Shown here: positions 25,468 to 34,237 of the stretch, piece by piece
How positions within the stretch are numbered: position 1 is the stretch's first letter
Layout: each line of letters starts with the position of its first letter
Assembly (NCBI RefSeq): GCF_002893625.1
Contig: NZ_PKMZ01000001.1
Coordinates: 434,001-498,000 of the forward strand
Direction of reading: 5' to 3'
From: Mangrovicella endophytica
GTDB lineage: Bacteria > Pseudomonadota > Alphaproteobacteria > Rhizobiales > Rhizobiaceae
DNA length: 64,000 nt
Translations under genes and position numbers: made by a program
Notes under the pieces: model-generated
Database searches by the model: none
What the model was told of the DNA's origin: nothing
Seen by the model: the letters and a program-made list of their open reading frames with translations, nothing else

Positions 25468-26574
25468 TTGAGCAAGTCCAAGCTGTTTGAAGAGGTCGAT
25501 TTCGGCCCGATCCGCCTCTCCAACCGTATCGTCATGGCGCCGCTGACGCGCAGCCGCGCGACCTCCGACGGCGTGCCGAAAGCGATGCATGTCGAGTACT
25601 ACCGCCAGCGCGCCAGCGCCGGGCTCATCATCTCCGAGGCGACCAACATCAGCGTCGAAGGGCGCGGCTATGCCTGGACGCCCGGCATCTACTCGGACGA
25701 GCAGGTGGCCGCCTGGAAGAAGGTGACGGATGCCGTTCATGCCGAAGGCGGGCGGATCTTCCTGCAGCTCTGGCATGTCGGCCGCATCTCGCACCCCGAC
25801 CTGCAGCCGAACGGCGCCGCGCCCGTGTCCGCCTCTGCGGTCAAGCCGTCCGGCAAAGCCTTCACCGAGGAAGGCTTCAAGGATCACGAGACGCCGCGCG
25901 CCCTTGAGGAAGCCGAGCTGCCCCGCGTCACCGAAGACTATGTCAAGGCGACGAAGAACGCCCGCGCCGCCGGCTTCGACGGCGTCGAGGTCCATTCGGC
26001 GAATGGCTACCTGCTCGACCAGTTCCTGCGCGATGGCACCAATCTGCGCACCGACCGCTACGGCGGCTCGATCGAGAACCGCATGCGCTTCCCGCTGGAG
26101 GTGCTGGATGCCGTGATCGCCACCTGGGACAAGGAGCATGTCGGCATCCGCATCTCGCCGGTGACGGTGATGGGCGGATCGAGCGAGAGCGATCAGCAGC
26201 GCCTCTTCAACGCCTATGTCGAGGAGATCGCCAAGCGCCAGCCGATTTACCTCCATGTCATCGAAGGCCAGACCGGCGGCGACCGCGGCAAGGACGGCTT
26301 CGACTACGACGCGCTCCGCCAGCGCTTCGACGGGCTCTACATGGGCAACAACAACTACGATCTCGATCTGGCGGTGAAGCAGCTCGATGCCGGCGAGGTC
26401 GACCTCGTCTGCTTCGGCAAGCCGTTCATCTCCAATCCGGATCTGGTCGCGCGCCTGCAGCTCGGCGCCCCGCTGAACGCCTGGGACCAGGCGACCTTCT
26501 ATGGCGGCGACGAGAAGGGCTTGACCGACTACCCCGCGCTGACGCCGGAGGAGCGGGCCCGTTACGCCGCATGA
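25468..26574 (+). CDS. Old Yellow Enzyme family NADH:flavin oxidoreductase (alkene reductase)
   Basis: An FMN-dependent TIM-barrel ene-reductase of the N-ethylmaleimide/xenobiotic reductase type, which reduces activated alkenes with NAD(P)H in the cytosol. With a TTG start the protein reads MSKSKLFEEVDFGPIRLSNR, as in homologues, giving 368 residues. Key motifs are IVMAPLTRSRA, LQLWHVGRISHP, the substrate-binding HSANGY (H176, N179, Y181) followed by LLDQFLRDGTN, and RYGGSIENR. It is followed by a strong terminator, so it is likely monocistronic. Physiological substrate unknown. Confidence 0.93.
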   Translation: MSKSKLFEEVDFGPIRLSNRIVMAPLTRSRATSDGVPKAMHVEYYRQRASAGLIISEATNISVEGRGYAWTPGIYSDEQVAAWKKVTDAVHAEGGRIFLQLWHVGRISHPDLQPNGAAPVSASAVKPSGKAFTEEGFKDHETPRALEEAELPRVTEDYVKATKNARAAGFDGVEVHSANGYLLDQFLRDGTNLRTDRYGGSIENRMRFPLEVLDAVIATWDKEHVGIRISPVTVMGGSSESDQQRLFNAYVEEIAKRQPIYLHVIEGQTGGDRGKDGFDYDALRQRFDGLYMGNNNYDLDLAVKQLDAGEVDLVCFGKPFISNPDLVARLQLGAPLNAWDQATFYGGDEKGLTDYPALTPEERARYAA

Positions 26575-26616
26575 CCTCACGCAGGGGTCCTCTGGACCAG
26601 GCGTTCTTCCACGCAG

Positions 26617-26646
26617 CGGGCCGGACATCACGTCCGGCCCGTTTTC
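26617..26646 (+). terminator. Rho-independent terminator of the Old Yellow Enzyme gene
   Basis: A perfect 10-bp stem CGGGCCGGAC/GTCCGGCCCG (26617-26626 with 26632-26641) with a 5-nt loop, followed by TTTT at 26642-26645. Confidence 0.88.
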
Positions 26647-26709
26647 GTTTGATGACGGTGATCGCCAGAATGAATGGGCTGCCGGCGTCTGGAATGGCTA
26701 TAAAGGGCC

Positions 26710-28848
26710 ATGAACAAGCCCTTCGCCCTCGCGGTCGGTCATACGGCCTGCCCGCATGACTGCCCGTCCACCTGCGCGCTCGATGTCGATCTCATCGACA
26801 CCCGCACGATCGGTCGCGTGCGGGGCGCAGAAGGCAACAGCTACACGGCCGGCGTCATCTGCGCGAAGGTCGCGCGCTATGCCGAACGCACCCATCACCC
26901 CGACCGGCTGAAGCACCCGCTGCAGCGCGTCGGGGGCAAGGGCGAGGGGCGCTGGCGCGAGATCGGCTGGGACGATGCGCTCGACCTCGTCGCCGACGCC
27001 TTCGTGAAGGCCGAGCAGCGGTATGGCTCGGAAAGCGTCTGGCCCTATCACTATGCCGGCACGATGGGACTGGTGCAGCGCGACGGCATCTACCGGCTGC
27101 GGCACGCCAAGCGCTACTCCAACCAGTTCGATTCGATCTGTACCAACATGGCCTGGACCGGCTGGTTCGCCGGCGCCGGGCGGATGACCGGCGCGGATCC
27201 CCGCGAGATGGCCGTGTCCGACTGCGTGGTGATCTGGGGCACCAATGCGGTGGCGACGCAGGTCAACGTGATGACGCACGCGATCCGCGCCCGCAAGGAG
27301 CGTGGAGCGACGATCGTCGCCATCGACATCTACGACAATGCTACGATGAAGCAGGCCGATCTCGCCCTGTGCCTGAAACCCGGCACCGATGCGGCGCTCG
27401 CCTGCGCGCTGATGCATGTCGCCTTCCGGGACGGTACGGCCGACCGCGACTATCTCGCCCGCTACACCGACGATCCGGCCGGGCTGGAGCAGCACCTTGC
27501 CCCGCGTGACCCGGAATGGGCGGCCGCCATCACCGGCCTGTCGGTCGAGGCGATCGAGGCCTTCGCAGCGATCATCGGCCGTACGCCGCGCACCTTCTTC
27601 CGCCTCGGCTACGGCTTTACGCGCCAGCGCAACGGTGCGGTCGCGATGCATGCCGCGATGTCCGTGCCCGCCGTCTACGGCCACTGGCAGCACGAAGGCG
27701 GCGGGGCCTTCCACACCAACTCGGACATATTCGGCCTCGACAAAAGCGAGATCATGGGCGTCGCGGCGCGCGACGCTTCAGTGCGCTCGCTTGACCAGAG
27801 CCGGATCGGCGCGGTGCTCTGCAATGACGCCGGGGCGCTGAACGGCGGCCCGCCCGTCACGGCGATGCTGATCCAGAACACCAACCCGGCCAATGTCTGC
27901 CCGGAGCAGCGGCTGGTGCGCCGCGGCTTCCTGCGCGAGGACCTCTTCACCTGCGTCCACGAACAGTTCATGACGGACACGGCCAAGCTCGCCGATCTCG
28001 TCCTGCCGGCGACGACCTTCCTCGAACATGACGACATCTATCGCGGCGGCGGCCAGAACCACATCGTCCTCGGACCCAAGCTGGTGGAGCCGCCGGTGGG
28101 GGTGCGCTCGAACCACTTCGTCATCGAAGAGCTCGGCAAGCGGCTCGGCCTGTCCGGTCAGCCCGGTTTCGGCCGCACCGAGCGGGAACTGATCGATGCG
28201 ATGCTGCAGCGAAGCCGGCGCGGCACGCTGGCCGAGCTGGAGGCCGGCCGCTGGATTGACTGTCAGCCGCCCTTCAGCCGCGCGCATTTCCTCGACGGCT
28301 TCGCCTGGCCGGACAAGCGCTTCCGCTTCCGCCCCGATTGGGCCGGGAGCCGCGCGCCGAACCGCCCGCCCGAGGCGATGGGGCTGCAGGGACCGCATCA
28401 CCGCCTGCCGGAGTGGCCCGACCACGTCGAGCTGACGGAGAGTGCGGACGCGGCCCACCCGTTCCGCCTGGCGACCTCGCCGGCGCGGCAGTTCCTGAAC
28501 TCGACCTTCGCCGAGACCAAAGGCTCGCGTGGCCGCGAAGGGCAGCCGAACCTTGCCATCCATCCGGACGATGCCGCCGCTGCGGGCATTGCCGAGGGAA
28601 GCGTCGTGCGGATCGGCAATCGCCGCGGCTCGCTGCGTCTGGTCGCCCGCCTGTCCGATGCCGCGCGACCCGGCGTGCTGATCCATGAAGGCCTCTGGCC
28701 AAACGGCGATTTCCTCGACGGCGAGGGGATCAACATCCTCGTCGGAGCCGATCCCGTCGCGCCCTTCGGCGGTGCGGCCTTCCACGATATCCATGTCTGG
28801 CTCGAGCCGGACGGGCCAGGCGAGGCCACGAGCACAGCAGCAGCGTAA
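26710..28848 (+). CDS. Cytoplasmic molybdopterin-dependent oxidoreductase with one [4Fe-4S] cluster
   Basis: A 712-residue member of the DMSO reductase/formate dehydrogenase superfamily. The N-terminal cluster motif is complete: C14, C18, C22 (CPHDCPSTC) and C51 (GVICAK). The bis-MGD-binding core follows, and the C-terminal dinucleotide-binding domain (LATSPARQFLNSTFAE, HPDDAAAAGIAEGSVVRI) closes it. Cys144 in FDSICTNMAW is a candidate molybdenum ligand, by position only. There is no Tat signal and no adjacent electron-transfer or membrane subunit, so it is likely a soluble enzyme with its own redox partner elsewhere. The substrate cannot be predicted. It depends on MoaD/MoaE-made cofactor. 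GGG precedes the ATG at short spacing. Confidence 0.88.
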   Translation: MNKPFALAVGHTACPHDCPSTCALDVDLIDTRTIGRVRGAEGNSYTAGVICAKVARYAERTHHPDRLKHPLQRVGGKGEGRWREIGWDDALDLVADAFVKAEQRYGSESVWPYHYAGTMGLVQRDGIYRLRHAKRYSNQFDSICTNMAWTGWFAGAGRMTGADPREMAVSDCVVIWGTNAVATQVNVMTHAIRARKERGATIVAIDIYDNATMKQADLALCLKPGTDAALACALMHVAFRDGTADRDYLARYTDDPAGLEQHLAPRDPEWAAAITGLSVEAIEAFAAIIGRTPRTFFRLGYGFTRQRNGAVAMHAAMSVPAVYGHWQHEGGGAFHTNSDIFGLDKSEIMGVAARDASVRSLDQSRIGAVLCNDAGALNGGPPVTAMLIQNTNPANVCPEQRLVRRGFLREDLFTCVHEQFMTDTAKLADLVLPATTFLEHDDIYRGGGQNHIVLGPKLVEPPVGVRSNHFVIEELGKRLGLSGQPGFGRTERELIDAMLQRSRRGTLAELEAGRWIDCQPPFSRAHFLDGFAWPDKRFRFRPDWAGSRAPNRPPEAMGLQGPHHRLPEWPDHVELTESADAAHPFRLATSPARQFLNSTFAETKGSRGREGQPNLAIHPDDAAAAGIAEGSVVRIGNRRGSLRLVARLSDAARPGVLIHEGLWPNGDFLDGEGINILVGADPVAPFGGAAFHDIHVWLEPDGPGEATSTAAA

Positions 28849-28876
28849 CCTGCCTGTGTTTTGACACGGGTCTGTG

Positions 28877-28892
28877 TTAAGAGCCCGTTAAC
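28877..28892. promoter_or_regulatory. Perfect CtrA-type box TTAA-N7-TTAAC
   Basis: TTAA at 28877-28880, seven bases, then TTAAC at 28888-28892: a complete match to the CtrA consensus of alphaproteobacteria. It is 101 bases upstream of the small exported-protein gene and about 580 upstream of secDF. A TTGACA at 28861-28866 lies just before it; with 17-nt spacing the box would cover the -10 position of that promoter, so repression or a different promoter arrangement is possible. Confidence 0.55.
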
Positions 28893-28992
28893 GATTGTGG
28901 ATCCGCGTGCGAGCCGTTACTGGCTGGGGTTCGATCTCGTCTTCAGGAATGGGCGGTTCATGGCGGCACGACGGCGGTGGCAGGAGCGGAGC

Positions 28993-29394
28993 ATGAGGCT
29001 GAACGCCTCGGTGCGCTTCATGCTGTTTGCGCTGCTGCTCGCGCCGATGCTGCTGCTTCCCGGTGCTGCATCGACACGGCTGGCTGCGGCGTTTCTGCCG
29101 GGTGGCGCGGTCGATGCCGGCGGGCGCAGCGGCGATGCCGGCTCGTCCCGTCGCGGCACCCAGGTGGGCGCACGGTCATCGGAATCCAACCAGGCGTCCG
29201 GCATGCTGCTGGAGCGTCCGGACCAGAAGGGACGGCCGCTTCTGGCCGGTGGCGACCCGGCGCTGCTTCCGCAATCCGGCGGTCTCGTGCTGCCGGCGCG
29301 CGCCTCAGCCGCAGCGGTATCCAGCGATACCAGCAGCGACACGAGCCATGGTCCGGCGGGCTTTCGTTCGCGCGCGCCTCCGATCGCGTCCTGA
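28993..29394 (+). CDS. Small exported protein of unknown function upstream of secDF
   Basis: A 133-residue protein with an N-terminal hydrophobic segment (FMLFALLLAPMLLLPGAAS) that looks like a signal peptide or anchor. The rest is low-complexity, rich in Gly, Ser, Ala and Arg, with no predicted domain. The ATG at 28993 has AGGAG at 28982-28986, correctly spaced. I do not recognise it. It is 81 nt upstream of secDF on the same strand, with a CtrA-type box ahead of it, so it may be the first gene of that operon. The biased composition means conservation should be checked before it is trusted. Confidence 0.5.
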   Translation: MRLNASVRFMLFALLLAPMLLLPGAASTRLAAAFLPGGAVDAGGRSGDAGSSRRGTQVGARSSESNQASGMLLERPDQKGRPLLAGGDPALLPQSGGLVLPARASAAAVSSDTSSDTSHGPAGFRSRAPPIAS

Positions 29395-29475
29395 CGCCAC
29401 GCCACCCGACGCTTGAACCTCAAGGCCGCGGCTCCTCGAAGGACGCCGGCGCCGCCGATCCTGGATCACCTCACC

Positions 29476-32010
29476 ATGCGCACCTCCAAATGGGTGCTTG
29501 CGACCTATGCCGTCATCATCATTCTCGGCATCTTCGCAGCGCTCCCGAACGTCTTCACCCAGCAGCAGCTGGCGTCCTTCCCGTCCTGGCTGCCCAAGCA
29601 TCAGGTCAATCTCGGCCTCGACCTCAGCGGCGGCTCGCATCTCGTGCTCGAGATCGACGCTTCGGCGCTGCGCAAGGAGCGGCTGCAGTCGATCCTGCAG
29701 GGCTCGCGCGACACGCTGCGTCAGGCCAATGTCCGCTACCAATCGATCCGCGCCGACGACAATGCGGTGACGGTCGCGATCAACGATCCGGCGATGCGCG
29801 AGAAGGCGCTGCCGCTGCTGCGGGCCCTGGCGGAGCCGACCGCAACTGCGGTCTTCGGAACTGCATCGAGTGATATCGAGGTCGCGTCCACCGACACCGG
29901 CATCCGCATGGCCCTGACGGAGGCGGGGATCGCCGACCGTACCAATGCAGCGATCCAGCAGAGCCTGGAGATCGTCCGCCAGCGCATCGATCAGGTCGGC
30001 GTCTCCGAGCCGACGATCCAGCGCGTCGGCTCGGACCGCATCCTCGTCCAGCTGCCGGGCGTGCAGGACCCCCGCCGCATCCGCGAGCTTCTCGGCTCGA
30101 CGGCGCAGATGAGCTTTCACATGCTCGCGCCCGACGGCGACACGACGACGCGCCGCCCGGGCGTAACGATCATGCCGGATTCGAAGACTGATCAGAAATA
30201 CGCGATCGAGGATCGCGTCGCCATCAGCGGCGAGCGCCTCAGCGACGCCAGAGCCGGCTTCGACCCGCAGACGAGCGAGCCGATCGTCTCCTTCCGCTTT
30301 GATTCGCTCGGCGCACGGCAGTTCGGCGACATCACCCGGCAGAATGTCGGGCGGCCCTTCGCCATCGTCCTCGACGGCAAGGTCCTGAGTGCACCGGTGA
30401 TCCGCGAGCCCATCACCGGCGGTTCCGGCCAGATCAGCGGCAACTTCACCGTCGAGGATTCGACCGTGCTCTCGGCGCTCCTGCGCGCCGGCGCGCTGCC
30501 GGCGCCGCTGACGGTGATCGAGGAACGCACCGTCGGTGCCGATCTGGGCGCCGACGCCATCGAGCGTGGCATCCTGTCCGGCCTCGTCGGGTTCGGCCTC
30601 GTCTTCATCTTCATGTTCGTGCTTTATGGCCGCTGGGGCCTGCTCGCGAATTTCGCGCTGCTGCTGAACGTCATCCTGACCTTCGGTGCCCTGAGCCTGC
30701 TAGGTGCGACGCTGACGCTGCCCGGCATCGCCGGCATCGTGCTTGGCATCGGCCTTGCCGTCGACGCCAACGTTCTCATCAACGAGCGCATCCGCGAGGA
30801 GACGCGCAAGGGGCTCGGCGCCTTCCCGGCGCTCGACGCCGGCTTCAACCGCGCCTATTCCACCATCATCGACTCCAACGTCACCGCGCTGATCGCGACC
30901 GCGCTGCTCTTCTACTTCGGCTCCGGTCCGGTGCGCGGCTTTGCCATCACCATGTTCCTCGGCATCGCCATCTCCATGTTCACGGCCGTTTCGATCGTGC
31001 GCGTGGTGATGACCTTCATCGTCCGTCGCTGGCGCATGAAGACGCTGCGGATCGAGCCGCTGTTCGGATTCAAGCTGATCCCGGACGGCACCAACATCCG
31101 CTTCATGAAGGGGCGCTTCGTCGGCATCGGCGTCTCGGCCGTGCTCTCGCTCGCCTCGATTGCCCTCTTCATCTATCCCGGCCTCAACTACGGCGTGGAT
31201 TTCCGCGGCGGCATCCAGATGGAAGTTCGCACCTCTGGCCCCGCCGATCTCGCGGCGATGCGCAGCGGTCTCGAAGGATTGGGTCTCGGCGAGATCAATC
31301 TGCAGGAGTTCGGCGGCGAGCAGAATGTGCTCGTGCGCGCCGAGCGCCAGCCGGGCGGCGAGGAGGCACAGAATCAGGCGGTCGCCAAGATCCGCGACGA
31401 GGTCACCCGTCTCGATCCGGGTTCCTCGATAGAGCGGACGGAGGTGGTCGGTCCGAAGGTTTCGGGCGAGCTCGCCTATGCCGGCGTGATCTCCGTCGTC
31501 CTCGCGAGCTTGGCCATGATGTTCTACATCTGGTTCCGCTTCGAGTGGCCCTTCGCCGTCGGCGCCATCGCGACGCTGATCCTCGACGTCACGAAGACGG
31601 TGGGCTTCTTCGCGCTGACCGGCATCGACTTCAACCTCACCGCCATCGCGGCGCTGCTGACGCTGATCGGCTACTCCGTGAACGACAAGGTCGTCGTCTA
31701 TGACCGCATGCGCGAGAACATGCGGCTCTACAAGTCGATGTCGATGCGCGACATGATCGACAAGTCGATCAACGAGACGCTGGCGCGAAGCCTGTACACC
31801 TCGATCACCGCCTTCCTCGCCATGCTGCCCATGGCGATCTGGGGCGGCAGCGCGGTGGAAAGCTTCGCCGTGCCGATGGTGTTCGGCATCGTTGTTGCCG
31901 CCAGCTCCTCGGTGTTCATCGCGGCGCCGATCCTGCTCTTCCTCGGCGACTGGCGCACGCGTCGGCGAAAGGCAGCGGCGGCGACCCCGGTGGTGGCGCA
32001 GGCCTCCTGA
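29476..32010 (+). CDS. secDF: Fused protein translocase subunit SecDF
   Basis: SecD and SecF use the proton gradient to complete Sec-dependent export; here both are one 844-residue chain, as is usual in Rhizobiales. The SecD half begins MRTSKWVLATYAVIIILGIF, with the periplasmic P1 domain (VNLGLDLSGGSHLVLEI) and the LGIGLAVDANVLINERI helix. The SecF half begins near residue 535, with YGVDFRGGIQMEV and TLIGYSVNDKVVVYDR. Twelve membrane segments are expected. A TTG at 29413 would add 21 residues of non-membrane sequence; the ATG at 29476 is preferred by homology, though its Shine-Dalgarno is poor. A terminator follows. Confidence 0.95.
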   Translation: MRTSKWVLATYAVIIILGIFAALPNVFTQQQLASFPSWLPKHQVNLGLDLSGGSHLVLEIDASALRKERLQSILQGSRDTLRQANVRYQSIRADDNAVTVAINDPAMREKALPLLRALAEPTATAVFGTASSDIEVASTDTGIRMALTEAGIADRTNAAIQQSLEIVRQRIDQVGVSEPTIQRVGSDRILVQLPGVQDPRRIRELLGSTAQMSFHMLAPDGDTTTRRPGVTIMPDSKTDQKYAIEDRVAISGERLSDARAGFDPQTSEPIVSFRFDSLGARQFGDITRQNVGRPFAIVLDGKVLSAPVIREPITGGSGQISGNFTVEDSTVLSALLRAGALPAPLTVIEERTVGADLGADAIERGILSGLVGFGLVFIFMFVLYGRWGLLANFALLLNVILTFGALSLLGATLTLPGIAGIVLGIGLAVDANVLINERIREETRKGLGAFPALDAGFNRAYSTIIDSNVTALIATALLFYFGSGPVRGFAITMFLGIAISMFTAVSIVRVVMTFIVRRWRMKTLRIEPLFGFKLIPDGTNIRFMKGRFVGIGVSAVLSLASIALFIYPGLNYGVDFRGGIQMEVRTSGPADLAAMRSGLEGLGLGEINLQEFGGEQNVLVRAERQPGGEEAQNQAVAKIRDEVTRLDPGSSIERTEVVGPKVSGELAYAGVISVVLASLAMMFYIWFRFEWPFAVGAIATLILDVTKTVGFFALTGIDFNLTAIAALLTLIGYSVNDKVVVYDRMRENMRLYKSMSMRDMIDKSINETLARSLYTSITAFLAMLPMAIWGGSAVESFAVPMVFGIVVAASSSVFIAAPILLFLGDWRTRRRKAAAATPVVAQAS

Positions 32011-32060
32011 TCGACTTCGGCGGCGGGGCTCGTCCCCGCTGATCCCGCTGCAAACGAGAA

Positions 32061-32092
32061 AGGCGGTGGCTCGACGAGCCGCCGCCTTTTTC
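32061..32092 (+). terminator. Rho-independent terminator of secDF
   Basis: AGGCGGTGGCTCG pairs with CGAGCCGCCGCCT (one G-U pair) around a small loop, followed by TTTTT at 32087-32091. It lies 51 nt after the secDF stop and before the DUF768-like gene, so that gene needs read-through or its own promoter. Confidence 0.85.
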
Positions 32093-32125
32093 TATCTGCG
32101 GCTTCCAAGCGGAAGGACCGGAACG

Positions 32126-32332
32126 ATGGATAAAGATGCAAAGACCTGGCTCGAAGGCTGGGTTGCCGAGAACCTTCGAGGGTCGCAGAAGGACGCGACC
32201 GGCCACATCTCGAGCCAGCTGATCAAGCTGACGGCGGACGCTGAAGCGGCGGGCTTCTCGGAAGATGAGGTGCGCCGCGTTACCGGCGGCGATCTGGAGA
32301 GCTACCTGCGCGGTCGCCAGCCGGAGCGATGA
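32126..32332 (+). CDS. Small DUF768-like protein
   Basis: A 68-residue acidic, helical protein: MDKDAKTWLEGWVAENL, then SQLIKLTADAEAAGFSEDEV and a short C-terminal helix. The D-A-E-A-A-G-x-S/F-x-E-E/D pattern resembles the DUF768 family, small proteins frequent in Rhizobiales with no known role. The assignment is from memory and moderate. AAGGA at about 8 nt precedes the ATG. It lies just downstream of the secDF terminator and converges on purN with a 12-nt gap. Confidence 0.7.
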   Translation: MDKDAKTWLEGWVAENLRGSQKDATGHISSQLIKLTADAEAAGFSEDEVRRVTGGDLESYLRGRQPER

Positions 32333-32344
32333 GTCGGACCGACC

Positions 32345-33031
32345 TTAGGCGCTAGTTGCCGGAGCGATCAGCATCTCGCACGACGCTGGAGCGGCTGTCT
32401 GCGTCGACGCCTCGGTGGGCACAAGGCCGCCGTCGATCGTCACCCGCCCGTCGAGCACCAGCCGCAGCGCATGCGGGTAGAGCCGGTGCTCGGCGCCGAG
32501 CACCCGGCGCGACAGCGTCTCGGCCGTATCGCCGGCTTCGATGCGCACGGCCGCCTGCGCGATGATCGGACCCTCGTCCATGACTTCGGTCACGAAGTGG
32601 ACGGTGCACCCGTGCAGGCGCATGCCGGCGCCGAGAGCGCGCGCATGCGTGTCGAGGCCGGGGAAGAGCGGCAGCAGCGAGGGGTGGATGTTGATCATGC
32701 GGCCGCGATAGCGCTGGGTGAAGTCGGCCGAAAGGATGCGCATGTAGCCGGCGAGGCAGACGACGTCCGGCTGGACGCGATCCAGCGCCTCCATCACGGC
32801 AGCCTCGTGCGCGGCGCGGCTGGCAAAGGCCTTGTGATCGACGGCAACTGCCGCGATGCCGTGCATGGCCGCGGTTTCCAGCCCGCGCGCGTCCGGCCGG
32901 TTCGACAGGACGGCGACGATCTCGCCCGGAAAATCGGGCGCGGCCGCAGCTGCGATCAGCGCCTCCATGTTGGAGCCGCGGCCCGAGATCAGCACCGCGA
33001 TGCGTTTGCGCGGCTTGGCGGCCGCGCTCAT
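32345..33031 (-). CDS. purN: Phosphoribosylglycinamide formyltransferase
   Basis: PurN transfers the formyl group of N10-formyl-tetrahydrofolate to GAR, the third step of purine synthesis. The substrate loop [11 protein letters not shown] is at about 15-25. The catalytic residues N114 and H116 ([17 protein letters not shown]) and D152 ([10 protein letters not shown]) are all present. At 228 residues it is a little longer than E. coli PurN (212), with a short Ala/Thr-rich C-terminal tail. Its ATG overlaps the purM stop by 4 nt, the conserved purM-purN operon. Confidence 0.97.
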   Translation of the reverse strand: MSAAAKPRKRIAVLISGRGSNMEALIAAAAAPDFPGEIVAVLSNRPDARGLETAAMHGIAAVAVDHKAFASRAAHEAAVMEALDRVQPDVVCLAGYMRILSADFTQRYRGRMINIHPSLLPLFPGLDTHARALGAGMRLHGCTVHFVTEVMDEGPIIAQAAVRIEAGDTAETLSRRVLGAEHRLYPHALRLVLDGRVTIDGGLVPTEASTQTAAPASCEMLIAPATSA

Positions 33032-34098
33032 GCGAGGGCGAGCGAACCGTTGAAGGTGACGGCGTCCGCGTCGCGGCGCAGCACGCGGCCGAGCGGCACG
33101 ACGCTCTCGCCGGCGCTCTGTAGTAGTGCGCTAACGACGGCCGCCTCCGCCTCGGACACGACGACGATCATGCCGATACCGCAGTTGAAAGTGCGCAGCA
33201 TCTCCGGCTCGGCGACACCGCCGACCTTGGCGAGCCAACCGAAGACCGGCGGCACGGGAACGGCCGGCAGGTCGATGTCGGCGCGCAGCGTCTCCGGCAA
33301 GACGCGCGGGATGTTCTCGGTGAACCCGCCGCCGGTGATGTGGGCGAGCGCCTTGATGCCGCGCGACTGGGCGAAGACTTCCAGCAGCGGCTTCACATAG
33401 ATGCGCGTCGGCTCGATCAGCGCCTGGCCGAGCGTCCGGGTGGCGTCGAAGGGCGCAGGGGCATCGTAGGACAGGCCCGATAGCTGGACGATGCGCCGGA
33501 TCAGCGAATAGCCGTTGGAGTGCGGGCCGGAGGAGGCGAGGCCGAGGATGACGTCGCCGGTCTCGATGTCCGCCGCGGGCAGCAGACGGTCGCGCTCGGC
33601 TGCGCCGACGGCAAAGCCCGCGAGATCGTAGTCCTTCTCGGCATACAGCCCCGGCATCTCGGCTGTCTCGCCGCCGATCAGCGCGCAGCCGGCCTGGCGG
33701 CAACCATCGGCAATGCCCTTGACGATCGCCTCGCCCTCGGCGGGATCGAGCTTGCCGGTCGCGAAATAGTCGAGGAAGAACAGCGGCTCGGCGCCCTGCA
33801 CCACGAGATCGTTGACGCACATGGCGACGAGATCGATGCCGATCGTGTCGTGGATGCCGGTCTCGATGGCGATCCTGAGCTTGGTGCCGACGCCGTCATT
33901 GGCGGCGACCAGCACCGGATCGGTGAAGCCGGCGGCCTTCAGGTCGAACAGGCCGCCGAAGCCGCCGATCTCGCCATCGGCGCCGCGGCGCGCGGTCGAG
34001 CGCACATGCGGCTTGATGCGCCGGACCATCTCGTTGCCGGCATCGATATCGACGCCCGCGTCGCGGTAGGTGAGGGTGTTCGTGGTCGTGTCGGTCAT
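33028..34098 (-). CDS. purM: Phosphoribosylformylglycinamidine cyclo-ligase
   Basis: PurM closes the imidazole ring to make AIR with ATP, the fifth step of purine synthesis. The N-terminus [20 protein letters not shown] is family-specific; further motifs are [34 protein letters not shown] and [12 protein letters not shown]. Length 356 is standard. GAAGGCTGAG upstream of the ATG can serve as Shine-Dalgarno. It is divergent from a CDP-alcohol phosphatidyltransferase gene (139-nt gap); the order purN-purM next to the perM-hdaA cluster is widespread in alphaproteobacteria. Confidence 0.97.
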   Translation of the reverse strand: MTDTTTNTLTYRDAGVDIDAGNEMVRRIKPHVRSTARRGADGEIGGFGGLFDLKAAGFTDPVLVAANDGVGTKLRIAIETGIHDTIGIDLVAMCVNDLVVQGAEPLFFLDYFATGKLDPAEGEAIVKGIADGCRQAGCALIGGETAEMPGLYAEKDYDLAGFAVGAAERDRLLPAADIETGDVILGLASSGPHSNGYSLIRRIVQLSGLSYDAPAPFDATRTLGQALIEPTRIYVKPLLEVFAQSRGIKALAHITGGGFTENIPRVLPETLRADIDLPAVPVPPVFGWLAKVGGVAEPEMLRTFNCGIGMIVVVSEAEAAVVSALLQSAGESVVPLGRVLRRDADAVTFNGSLALA

Positions 34099-34237
34099 CG
34101 CTCAGCCTTCTTCGGCGCCGAGTTGACACGATCGGCGAGGCTGAGCAAGACCTGCCATGACGCCTCAGCTGTGCTGAGCAGGGGCATCTGCGTGAGGGGG
34201 CAAGAGAGGAGGGGCGCAGCACAGCGCATCGGGTGGC

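Noticed and set aside
26699-26704. TATAAA just before the molybdoenzyme ATG as a -10 of a leaderless transcript
   Set aside because: It overlaps the AAAGGG ribosome-binding stretch and has no -35 partner; more likely part of the translation signal.
29462-29471. GGATCACCTC, identical to the 3' end of 16S rRNA, just before the secDF ATG
   Set aside because: Only 10 bases, with no other rRNA sequence around it, and in the sense orientation it cannot pair with the ribosome. Treated as chance.
29413-29475. TTG-initiated 21-residue extension of SecDF
   Set aside because: The extension has no Shine-Dalgarno at the TTG and is not membrane-like; SecD homologues begin at the ATG position.
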